Source: Leptospira stimsonii
Lineage (GTDB): Bacteria; Spirochaetota; Leptospiria; Leptospirales; Leptospiraceae
DNA: 64,000 nucleotides
Direction of reading: 5' to 3'
Assembly: GCF_003545885.1 (NCBI RefSeq)
Contig: NZ_QHCT01000004.1
Location: forward strand, 339,001 to 403,000
The first letter of the stretch is position 1. Each line of letters opens with the position of its first letter. The notes under the pieces were generated by a model. That model saw only the letters and a list, made by a program, of their open reading frames with translations, did not search any database and was not told the origin of the DNA. Both the position numbers and the translations under genes were made by a program. Shown here one piece after another: positions 54,530-62,284 of this stretch.

Positions 54530-54904
54530 TTATCTTTTCGAAATCAAACTGCGTGTGTCGAAATAGACTTCGTTTCTTGTGATTTTTCCGTCTATGACTT
54601 CCACAATATCCATTCCGTATTCAATGATATTTTTTTCCTTGGTGGGGATGATCGCTTTCCATTTGAGTAAGAACCCCTTTTCGTTCGGAAAGATTTCCTC
54701 GTGTGTCCATTTCCAGTCCGGGTTATTTCTCAAAAGAATTCTGAAGTAAGGTAAGATTTTACCATGGCCTTGAAAGCCTTTTTTGGCTGTGGGATCGGAA
54801 TAAAAAGCGTCTTTTGCGTAAAATGAAATCAGATGTTCCGGTTGATTTCCGGTCCATGCGGAAAGCCAGCGAATACAAAATTCTTCCGCTTCTTTTAAAT
54901 TCAT
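54530..54904 (-). CDS. SnoaL-like/NTF2-fold protein
   Basis: 124 residues: EFCIRWLSAWTGNQPEHLISFYAKDAFYSDP, KKGFQGHGKILPYFRILLRNNPDWKWTHEEIFP, and VEVIDGKITRNEVYFD, a typical SnoaL/NTF2-like chain. The function is unknown. Ribosome site AGGAG ten bases before the ATG. It follows the ribbon-helix-helix gene by 48 bp on the same strand, so the regulator and this protein may be one unit. Confidence 0.83.
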   Translation of the reverse strand: MNLKEAEEFCIRWLSAWTGNQPEHLISFYAKDAFYSDPTAKKGFQGHGKILPYFRILLRNNPDWKWTHEEIFPNEKGFLLKWKAIIPTKEKNIIEYGMDIVEVIDGKITRNEVYFDTRSLISKR

Positions 54905-54952
54905 TCTGGGTTTACTCCTGTTTGAAAATTCGAATCGTAGTCGTTTCGTGGA

Positions 54953-55207
54953 TCAATTCGGTTTTCGATTTTTATGAAGTTCGATTTTGGTTTTGATCTT
55001 ACCGAGACGACGCAGGTGGAGACCGACTGCAAGACGAACGATTTCCGAGGCCTTGCTCTCATAGTTTTTCGCCAAGAGATCGATTTCTTTCCACCAAGAT
55101 TCGGGCAAACCGACGGATCTTCGTTCCAGAGGAGCCCCCGGGTCGATTCTAGGTTGTCCGACTTTACGAACTTCCTTCTGCTTTCGTCCAATCTTTTTTG
55201 GAATCAC
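54953..55207 (-). CDS. ribbon-helix-helix DNA-binding protein
   Basis: 84 residues. The C-terminal half has an RHH fold: a beta-strand RRSVGLPE, then helices SWWKEIDLLAKNY and KASEIVRLAVGLHLRRLG. Homodimeric RHH proteins often control toxin-antitoxin or small operons; no toxin gene is adjacent, although a SnoaL-like gene follows. The start is GTG at 55207 without any ribosome site. The near-consensus promoter at 55215-55243 puts the transcription start at about 55208, so translation is likely leaderless. An AATAACCGGTTATT palindrome sits in the promoter spacer and is the probable autoregulatory operator. Confidence 0.75.
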   Translation of the reverse strand: MIPKKIGRKQKEVRKVGQPRIDPGAPLERRSVGLPESWWKEIDLLAKNYESKASEIVRLAVGLHLRRLGKIKTKIELHKNRKPN

Positions 55208-55214
55208 AAAGAAG

Positions 55215-55243
55215 AATATAATAACCGGTTATTGTATTGTCAA
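55215..55243 (-). promoter_or_regulatory. near-consensus sigma-70 promoter with palindromic operator in its spacer
   Basis: On the minus strand: TTGACA (55243-55238), 17-bp spacer, TATATT (55220-55215). The palindrome AATAACCGGTTATT at 55220-55233 fills the spacer. The expected transcription start coincides with the GTG of the ribbon-helix-helix gene. Confidence 0.75.
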
Positions 55244-55314
55244 TGGTTTTCAAATATACATTGACCGATTTATAACGAAAGAAGAACGCTTGAAAATAGA
55301 ATCGAGGAGAACTT

Positions 55315-55722
55315 ATGATTGTAAAAATCGTTTTATGGGTTTCGTTTTTTATTTTTGGAATCAGTGTGTTCTGGGTGGAACAAAATCACGCTTCCATCGG
55401 AATAACCGGAGCTTTCGGGGTAGGTAGGTCAGCGGTCTGGCTGGCCTTTTTTAGCTTTCTATGTTATACGATCTATTGTAGTTGGCGCGAGAATCTAATT
55501 CATAGCCTTCAAAAAATGTTCAGGATGCACTGGGCGAGACAAATCTGCATCGATCTTTATCTCGGGCTTGGAATATCGATTTTCTTTATCTATTTAAACG
55601 AGGGTTCTTTCTGGCTCACCCTCTTTTGGCTGATTCCGGCCATATTCTACGCAAACTTAGTCGTCTTGTTTTATTTTGCGCTTCATTACGAAATGATCGT
55701 CGCTCGATTTTTCTCTATTTGA
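55315..55722 (+). CDS. membrane protein of unknown function
   Basis: 135 residues with four hydrophobic helices (VLWVSFFIFGISVFWV, VWLAFFSFLCYTIYC, IDLYLGLGISIFFIYL, and LFWLIPAIFYANLVVLFYFAL). No family recognised. Strong ribosome site GAGGAGAAC before the ATG. Divergent from the ribbon-helix-helix gene; GTCAATG and CATTGAC lie between the two starts and may be part of shared control. Confidence 0.72.
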   Translation: MIVKIVLWVSFFIFGISVFWVEQNHASIGITGAFGVGRSAVWLAFFSFLCYTIYCSWRENLIHSLQKMFRMHWARQICIDLYLGLGISIFFIYLNEGSFWLTLFWLIPAIFYANLVVLFYFALHYEMIVARFFSI

Positions 55723-56074
55723 AAAACGAAGCGGAAATGCGCATTGGTACCTATGAAATTATAAAAAAATAGATTCGGTTCCAAGAAGTGCCCGCTTTTG
55801 TCAAGTTGGTATCAATTTGGATCTACGTTCGTGTTCGTGACTTGAAAAACGAATTCCTATGAAAGGTGAATCGTCTGATCTCAGTCTCACAGAGGAAAAA
55901 AAATTCTCCGAAAAGATTTCGGACGAGTGCATTTTGGGCGGCGTATCGTAAAACAATTCTTTCATTTTCGAATTCGACACTTTTCAAAAGAGAATAAATA
56001 TTTCTTTTTATCGTATCGAAAAGCAACTCGACCGTAGAGATCTTTTGTCTCGACAGGATGAGGAGAATTAAAAG
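55723..56074. other. intergenic stretch
   Basis: About 350 bp, AT-rich; no gene or hairpin found. It ends in the GAGGAG ribosome site of the diguanylate cyclase gene. Confidence 0.4.
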
Positions 56075-57670
56075 TTGCAACGAACGTATCGAATTCAGAG
56101 AGATAGAGAGAAGATAAGAATTAAAAAGAGGATTCTATTTCTGCTTTTTGCGATCATTCCTCTTCTTATGTTTATCATTCTCGTGTACGAAATACAGAAG
56201 TTGGAAAGCGATCTTTATAGAATGATTGGAATGAGGGCGCGAGCGATGCAAGACTATCTCCATCGTGTAAGCAATCAGTCCAGGGCGTTGGGCTTATCCG
56301 TCACGAATTATATGAATTATCACGAAGACGTCGCGACGGATCCGCGAATCGTTAAAAAAATGAAAGATCTTCCCGATCTGAACCGTTTTGAAATATCTCT
56401 CGGAAATCAATTAAAAGAAGACCCTGCTTACGCGGGAACTTTGACTGCGGTCGGATCGATTCATAGAGTGAATCCTTTTCTGTTGAAAGAGATCGAGGCA
56501 GTTTTGAGTTTGGGTGGACAATTCGAAACCCTCGCCGAAAAACAAAACGACGTCGTATCGGCGTATTATCTCTCCGCTCAACAGTTTCTCTATTTTACTC
56601 CAAGAATCGGTGAGGTTGCGAGGAACTTTCATTTTAAAGACGAACTCTATACGAGGCCATTCTGGGTTCAGGCGGAACCGAAAACGAATCCGAGCAAACG
56701 TCAGATCATCACGGAACTGTACGAAGATATCGGAGGAAGGGGCCTAATGATCACGATTGCCGAACCAGTATATTATCGAGATCGCTTTCTCGGAGTCGCA
56801 TCGATCGATATCGGTTTGGATACGATAAAAAGGATTTTGGAAAACGGAGAAGGAATCGGCGAAAGTATGCTGATCGACGAACATAGGCATGTCATCGCAA
56901 GGAGTGGAAAAGAGGGTCTTCAGGATCTGATGAAAATTCAAATTCCTGAAATTCCTTCCGAAGTTCTTTATCGTAATGATCAGACATATTGGGCTTCCTT
57001 TGAAGTCAAAGTGGGGGATGTATATCTGATTCATAGAATCGAAGTTTCGGAATTTATTCTTTTTATCGTCAAAAATTTATTACCGATTTGGGGACTTGTT
57101 TGCGCATTGTCTGTCGTATTAATTCTTTATCTTCAGCTACGGTCTTCTATCGAACAGATATCGGCATTGATTCATACTGATCCGTTGACCGGAATATCCA
57201 ATCGAAGAGGTTTCTTAAAGTTGACTCAGAAGTCCCTTGCGATCAGTAGCAGACATGGACAGACCTGGACGATACTCATGGTGGATATCGATCATTTTAA
57301 ATTGGTGAACGATCAATACGGTCATGACGAAGGAGATAAAATTTTGGTAAGAGTCGCGAAGATATTGAATTCCTGTATTCGACAGACTGATGCCGTCTGT
57401 CGCTGGGGAGGAGAAGAATTTGCTATCTTTTTATTTGGCGCAAATCCCGAAGACTCGATCAATATCGCCGAACATCTTCGACAAGAGGTGGAGAATCAGG
57501 TCGTCCTCCAAAACGGAAAGGCAGTGACCTTGAGCATAGGCATATCCGAAGGCAGAGGAGGAAGACACGGTTTGGAAGAATCCTTTGTTCATGCGGATCA
57601 AGCCTTATACCGGGCAAAGTCGACCGGTCGAAATCGAGTCTGCGTCTTTGATCCGATTCATTCTTTTTGA
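56075..57670 (+). CDS. membrane diguanylate cyclase (dCache-like sensor plus GGDEF)
   Basis: 531 residues. A first membrane helix (RILFLLFAIIPLLMFIILVYEI) is followed by a large periplasmic Cache-like sensor domain (about 45-325, with DRFLGVASIDIGLDTI) and a second helix (LLPIWGLVCALSVVLILYL). The GGDEF domain begins HTDPLTGISNRRGF; the active site is GGEEF at residues 445-449, and the inhibitory site RxxD (RQTD, 436-439) is present. It makes cyclic di-GMP from GTP under control of an external ligand. Start is TTG at 56075, with GAGGAG nine bases upstream. A STAS gene follows 112 bp downstream. Confidence 0.92.
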   Translation: MQRTYRIQRDREKIRIKKRILFLLFAIIPLLMFIILVYEIQKLESDLYRMIGMRARAMQDYLHRVSNQSRALGLSVTNYMNYHEDVATDPRIVKKMKDLPDLNRFEISLGNQLKEDPAYAGTLTAVGSIHRVNPFLLKEIEAVLSLGGQFETLAEKQNDVVSAYYLSAQQFLYFTPRIGEVARNFHFKDELYTRPFWVQAEPKTNPSKRQIITELYEDIGGRGLMITIAEPVYYRDRFLGVASIDIGLDTIKRILENGEGIGESMLIDEHRHVIARSGKEGLQDLMKIQIPEIPSEVLYRNDQTYWASFEVKVGDVYLIHRIEVSEFILFIVKNLLPIWGLVCALSVVLILYLQLRSSIEQISALIHTDPLTGISNRRGFLKLTQKSLAISSRHGQTWTILMVDIDHFKLVNDQYGHDEGDKILVRVAKILNSCIRQTDAVCRWGGEEFAIFLFGANPEDSINIAEHLRQEVENQVVLQNGKAVTLSIGISEGRGGRHGLEESFVHADQALYRAKSTGRNRVCVFDPIHSF

Positions 57671-57782
57671 ACCGTCAATCTATAGCCTGAAAGGATTTAT
57701 AGAATTCACCCGTTATACTCTTAAACTGAAAACGACATCTCTTCCAAGAGATATCAAAAATCGATTTCGTTTAGGAGTAGAC

Positions 57783-58184
57783 GTGAAGAATATCGCTGAA
57801 ATTGAATATGAATCTATTGAAATAAAAGTGGAAGCAGTTCGACATTCTTTACTGTTGATTCGATTATCCGGAGTGATCAATGTGGAAACGCTCGGACGTG
57901 TGACGGCGAAATTATTTTCGGTATTGCATGAATCCGATTCTCGACTCGTTCTTGATTTGAGAAATGTTTCGAATATAGACTCTGAATTTACGTATGGAAT
58001 TACAAATTTTTTAAACGATCTTTCGAGAAGTGTAGGGCATTATTTCGTGCTCACCCGTCATGCGAAAGTTTACGATTGGATTCTAAGTTCCCCAAAGATA
58101 GAAGATGTCACTCCCATTTTTAGTTTAGAAGAATTGAGAACCACACTGGAGCTCGATTCCTTAATTCAAGAATTTGAATTCTAA
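57783..58184 (+). CDS. STAS-domain protein (anti-sigma-factor-antagonist-like)
   Basis: 133 residues with a single STAS fold: SLLLIRLSGVINVETLGRVTAKL, LVLDLRNVSNIDSEFTYGITNFL and FVLTRHAKVYDWILSS. In SpoIIAA the phosphorylated Ser is the second residue after the Asp (D-S-S-G); here that position is Glu (IDSEFTYG), so it may be locked in a phospho-mimicking state or act by binding only. The start GTG at 57783 has AGGAG five bases upstream. Same strand as the diguanylate cyclase; the two may be partners. Confidence 0.8.
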   Translation: MKNIAEIEYESIEIKVEAVRHSLLLIRLSGVINVETLGRVTAKLFSVLHESDSRLVLDLRNVSNIDSEFTYGITNFLNDLSRSVGHYFVLTRHAKVYDWILSSPKIEDVTPIFSLEELRTTLELDSLIQEFEF

Positions 58185-58290
58185 ATTCTATTCCTAGATG
58201 TTTTTGATTCAAATTATATCCTGAAGAGATCGAACTCCCACAGTGCGTTATGATGCGAAGTGTAGAAGGGAACTCACTCTATTGTACTAG

Positions 58291-58333
58291 TCTACCTGGC
58301 TGACAATAACACGCTGGCCAGGTAGATATTTTT
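58291..58333 (+). terminator. hairpin followed by T-run
   Basis: TCTACCTGGC (58291-58300) and GCCAGGTAGA (58317-58326), perfect 10-bp stem with a 16-base loop, then TATTTTT. It is 107 bp after the STAS gene and could terminate it, but the right-hand half also recurs at 58594, so it may belong to a repeat. Confidence 0.5.
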
Positions 58334-58593
58334 CAAACCATTCCTCCATCATTCAATACGGGAAAATACCCTCTTTTCGAAAAATCCAATGGTTTTACTG
58401 GAAGGTTCAGGAATTCTTCTGAGGTTCTGAAGAAAAATTTTCCTAGAGGATTCTAAGCTTTATTGAATTCAACTTATAACGAGAAAGGAGAAGAATTTAA
58501 TTTTAGACTAAACTTAGTTCAGTTTCGAATTCACGGATTGTGGATTTCAAAACGCTCAGCTCCTATATCTCCATAGAAAACATTCTGTCTATT

Positions 58594-58630
58594 TGGCCAA
58601 TTTGCATTCATTGGTCAGGTAGATTTTTTT
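58594..58630 (+). repeat. second hairpin sharing the GGYCAGGTAGAT module
   Basis: TGGCCAAT (58594-58601) and ATTGGTCA (58610-58617), 8-bp stem with one G-T pair, followed by GGTAGA and a run of T. GGTCAGGTAGAT followed by T repeats the GGCCAGGTAGAT of the hairpin at 58291, about 300 bp away, with different stem sequence. Confidence 0.45.
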
Positions 58631-58892
58631 TATTCTTCTGAATTGATTCGCTATTCTTGCTTTGGGTTGAGAGTTTCAAATGGAAGGAATGGCAAATTCT
58701 CCCTTGCGTTTTCAATCGTTGCGTAAATTAGGAAATGAGCCGAGTTTGATTCTGGATTTTCTTTTTTTGTAGGAGCTGTAACAAAAATTCACCGTAAAAA
58801 AATGAAGACCCAGAGATACAAAAAAGACTTTCGATACAAAGGACTTGTCTCCTTTGTATCGAAACGTTTCGGAAGGAATTCTATCTACAAAT

Positions 58893-60041
58893 TCAATTCT
58901 GAGAATTGATCAACTTACGAAATTCGCGGGGCGATTTTCCTGTGAATTTAACGCAGGCTCTATGAAACGAAGACGCCGAGTTAAATCCACATTCTAAAGC
59001 AATCTGCAAAAGATTCATGTGAGACTTGTTTCTCAGATTTCGTTTTACGTCCTCGATTCGATTCATGTTTAAGAAATCCGCAAACTTCATCGACATATGT
59101 TTGTTGATATAATAAGAAGCCTGATGTGTGGAAAGACCCAAATAGGAAGCAAAGTCGGGGAGTCTCAACTCTTCGTCTGCATATCCTCGAATTTGCAGAA
59201 ATGCGTTGATTCTTTCTTCAATTTTGCTGAGTTCCACACCTTCTAATATATTTCGGCTCATTTCCGGAAGGGCTTCTTCTTCGTCGAAGAGTGGAATCGG
59301 ATCTTCCGTTAATTGCCGTGAATCTACGACTTCAGGCGTTTTTGATTCTCCATTTACTTTGCTGAAAAGGATCGGATGGATTCTCTCAATCAAAGTCACA
59401 TACGCCAGCATGATTCCCGGAATGAGTTCGGAAAACAAAAGCATCTTTGTGGATTCCAAAATCGTTCCGGAAAGATCCAAAACTAGGGAGAATGAAATTG
59501 CAAAACTGATGAACGGAAAATGATAGAAAACCGGTTCTTTTCCGGTTTTTCGAATCGTATAACTGGACCAAACGAAGGTATAAAGTGTGATGCAGATTCC
59601 GATTCCGTCACAAACACAGATATAGACGAAACTTGGCAAAACGAACGCGAATCCGATCGCTACGGGGAGAATTCCGATAAGTCGTTTGCAATAATACCAA
59701 GGGTTTTCTAGGTTCCCTAAGACGAACTTCATACAGATGAAAACCGCAGAACTGGCGTACAAAACGAGCCCGAAATAAAAACCTAAAAAGAATGGGTCTT
59801 TTAGAAGTCTCGGATCCGTTTCTTGCGGAAAGATGATTCTGTTGTTTGCCATCAAAAAGACGCTCACGCTCAATAAGATCGTTCCATACGCTTTGTTGAA
59901 TTCGTTTTTTTTCCCTCCGTAAAATCTGGAAATCGCCATGATCATTCCCGTTCCGACTCCTGCCGCGTGCGTGTAGAACAAGTTTACGTCCGAGAAAACG
60001 GTGGAAGACATGATATCCGATAATGTATTCAAGTTAAACAT
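58893..60041 (-). CDS. membrane-spanning AraC-type regulator
   Basis: 382 residues. The N-terminal 220 residues form about seven membrane helices ([18 protein letters not shown], then [31 protein letters not shown] and so on). After a linker rich in Glu and Asp comes the AraC helix-turn-helix pair: [33 protein letters not shown] and [35 protein letters not shown] one-component, membrane-embedded sensor/regulator. Start at 60041 has GGAGG eight bases upstream. The gene next upstream (60285-61394) encodes a protein of the same architecture. Confidence 0.9.
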   Translation of the reverse strand: MFNLNTLSDIMSSTVFSDVNLFYTHAAGVGTGMIMAISRFYGGKKNEFNKAYGTILLSVSVFLMANNRIIFPQETDPRLLKDPFFLGFYFGLVLYASSAVFICMKFVLGNLENPWYYCKRLIGILPVAIGFAFVLPSFVYICVCDGIGICITLYTFVWSSYTIRKTGKEPVFYHFPFISFAISFSLVLDLSGTILESTKMLLFSELIPGIMLAYVTLIERIHPILFSKVNGESKTPEVVDSRQLTEDPIPLFDEEEALPEMSRNILEGVELSKIEERINAFLQIRGYADEELRLPDFASYLGLSTHQASYYINKHMSMKFADFLNMNRIEDVKRNLRNKSHMNLLQIALECGFNSASSFHRACVKFTGKSPREFRKLINSQN

Positions 60042-60284
60042 TCGATGCGCCTCCTCTTTTATTTTCAAACATGATTGGAGGCAAGTGTAACGCCTTTCCG
60101 ATTGAAATGCGTCGGCAAATATAATTGAAAATTGTTGAAATTATAAAAATCAGAATATTCTATTTTAGAATTTAAATTAATCGGAAGTATATTCTATAAA
60201 TTATAGACCCCGACGATTCTTTGTCAATTTCCCCGAAGGAGTATTTGACAAAGGATCGGCCGAGAAAACCTTTCAGAGAACGAA

Positions 60285-61394
60285 TTAGTTTTTTAGCTGA
60301 ACATCGTGAGAGGAAGGGTAGTGAATAATTCTCGGCTGTGATTCTCTAAATTGTTTTGGAGACATTCCAGTTTCCTTATAAAATGCCTTATAAAAAGAAG
60401 AATTGGAATTGAAACCAACCGCAATTCCGACCGAGACGACCGAGCGCGTGGGGTCGTTGAGTAACATCGATTTTGCTTCCTCGACTCGAAATCGGTTGAT
60501 GTAGTTGTTGAAATTGAGTCCCAAATGGTTATTGAGAAAATAAGAAAGCTGATGGACCGAAATACCGAGTTCTTCCGAAAGATCCGGGAGTCGAATGTCT
60601 TCATCCAAATAGATTCGTTCCTCCTTTACCATATACGCTAATTTTTCTTCAAGAGCACGAATATCGATATCATGCAGGAGAGAACGTTTGGTTAGATTCT
60701 TGTTCGACTCGATCTCCGAAAAGTCCAATATCTTTGGAAAAAGAAGGGTCATAAAGTAATAAAAGACAAGGACAAACGTCGTGTGAACGCTTGAAAGAAG
60801 GATCAGAAATTTATTTTCCAGAAGAATTCCGCAAATTTCCAAGGGAATACAAAGGGAAATGAGAACCACTAAAATCAGGATCATTCGGAAATTCATACGA
60901 GAAAGGACGGATTCTCGATCCCTCCAGATGTTGACCATCGCGATGGAGAAATAGATAATAACGTAGAGATCGGCCATAAAGAGAAAGAAATCGAGTTCTT
61001 TGCTCCCTGGCGTTTCATAGAATGTAGCGATCGGAATTGCGAGCAGGAAGGGTCCCAAAAAATTCCAATAGTAAAAGAGGGGTAATTCCGTAAATTTACG
61101 AAAAATCATCGAAGAAATCAGAAAGACAAAGGTGCCGCTTGCGGCTAACGCGATGATATCGATTAAAAATAAAAGTTTGGAAAGCCAGAGATGGTTCACC
61201 AGGAGAAGACTATTTTCGTCGATCGCCTGAAAGATAGCCGTCAGTATCAGAACATACGAAATGAGGTAATCGATTTGTTTCTGAGCGCGAATCCAATTGC
61301 CAACTCCTAAGATCAATGCAAAGCCTGCACCAAATCGAATGAGACCGATCAAGAACGTTTCATTTAAGAATAAATCTAAATTAATATTCACCAT
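60285..61394 (-). CDS. membrane-spanning AraC-type regulator
   Basis: 369 residues with the same plan as 58893-60041: about seven N-terminal membrane helices (LIGLIRFGAGFALILGVGNW, YLISYVLILTAIFQAI, LLFLIDIIALAASGTFVFLISSMIF and following), then a DNA-binding part with IRLPDLSEELGISVHQLSYFLNNHLGLNFNNYINRFRVEEAK and SVGIAVGFNSNSSFYKAFYKETGMSPKQFRES. The pair has clearly arisen by duplication. Start ATG at 61394. Signals are unknown; the position between c-di-GMP enzymes suggests a link. Confidence 0.9.
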   Translation of the reverse strand: MVNINLDLFLNETFLIGLIRFGAGFALILGVGNWIRAQKQIDYLISYVLILTAIFQAIDENSLLLVNHLWLSKLLFLIDIIALAASGTFVFLISSMIFRKFTELPLFYYWNFLGPFLLAIPIATFYETPGSKELDFFLFMADLYVIIYFSIAMVNIWRDRESVLSRMNFRMILILVVLISLCIPLEICGILLENKFLILLSSVHTTFVLVFYYFMTLLFPKILDFSEIESNKNLTKRSLLHDIDIRALEEKLAYMVKEERIYLDEDIRLPDLSEELGISVHQLSYFLNNHLGLNFNNYINRFRVEEAKSMLLNDPTRSVVSVGIAVGFNSNSSFYKAFYKETGMSPKQFRESQPRIIHYPSSHDVQLKN

Positions 61395-62284
61395 AACTCT
61401 TCATGTTCTAATTTTGGAATTTTCTGATTTCTTTGTATGAAAAACTAAAGCAAATCTTTTATAAAATCAAAATCGATCGAATTCTGATTTTTGAAAAGAA
61501 TAAATTAAATTTTAAAACGAATTCTATTTCTTCTTATCAAATTCTATAAAAAATAGATCATTCTATTATGAAAGAAATGAAATTACGTTCTGATTTAAAA
61601 TTACAATATAAAAAGTGAATATTACGGTATTATTGTAATTCAAATCGATCTATCATGAAATTAAATATTTTGTCGTCACAATATTCAGATTATTTGGATA
61701 AATTCTGCCCGAGCGGACATGAAAAATTCTTTTATTGATTCTGATTATAATGTGAAAGCTAGCGTTTTTTAAAAGGTGCTTGGTCAAATTTTAATCCGAA
61801 CAAGAATGTACTTAAGGATTTGAAAAGAAGAGAGATCGATAAGCCAGACCAATTTTATAAGAGGCGAATCAGCTATTGTCTTGTTTTCAATCTTTTGTTC
61901 GAATTAAATTTAGAAGAAAGGAGAGCGAGAAATAAATTTCGGAAGTGGGTTTCGGAAAATGATAAGGTTCCATTTTCTTAGATCGGGAGATTGTGAAATG
62001 GGGAAGGGTTCTCTCTTCAGATTATATTTTGGAAAGTTAACTCAAAACCTCATTTCCTTCGTTTCTTTTTCAAAGGATGAATCCTCAGAAATTGAAATGG
62101 ACTCAAATTTTCTCGGAAGCCAAGAATTTCTATTTTGGATCAGAAAACATTTTCCAGTCGTAAATTAGAAAAATAGAAAATTCTAATTCCACTCTGAAGG
62201 GATTTGTTGATTCGATTTGAAATTGCTTATCACTTAGGTTATAAATTGAAAGGAAAAGGATCTATTTTACTGTAAAATCTTAGA
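61395..62284. other. long AT-rich intergenic stretch
   Basis: About 890 bp upstream of the EAL gene and of the divergent AraC-type gene. Strongly AT-rich, with several runs that could be promoters. A 69-codon frame at 61959-62168 (MIRFHFLRSGDCEMGKG...) has no ribosome site or known relative and is not called. No repeat was recognised. Confidence 0.45.

Larger units (their letters stand above)
58185..58892. other. intergenic stretch with repeat-like hairpins
   Basis: About 700 bp without a gene that I can support. It holds two hairpins with a shared right-hand half (58291-58333 and 58594-58630), and the motifs GAACTCCCACA (58232-58242) and TGTAGGAGCTGTAAC (58768-58782), which resemble motifs in other gaps. 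The stretch looks like accumulated intergenic debris. Confidence 0.45.

Noticed and set aside
54953..55207. Ribbon-helix-helix gene as an antitoxin
   Set aside because: The following gene is a SnoaL-like protein and no toxin fold (RelE, PIN, Fic) is adjacent.
4114..60160. GAATATTC palindromes in several gaps (4114, 10918, 20853, 20873, 44124, 49269, 60153)
   Set aside because: Possibly a common regulator site, but the same 8-mer also occurs inside genes (for example 25729), and AT-rich gaps favour it; not distinguishable from chance without counting.
61959..62168. 69-codon plus frame before the EAL gene
   Set aside because: Isolated in AT-rich sequence with no ribosome site or similarity that I can recall.
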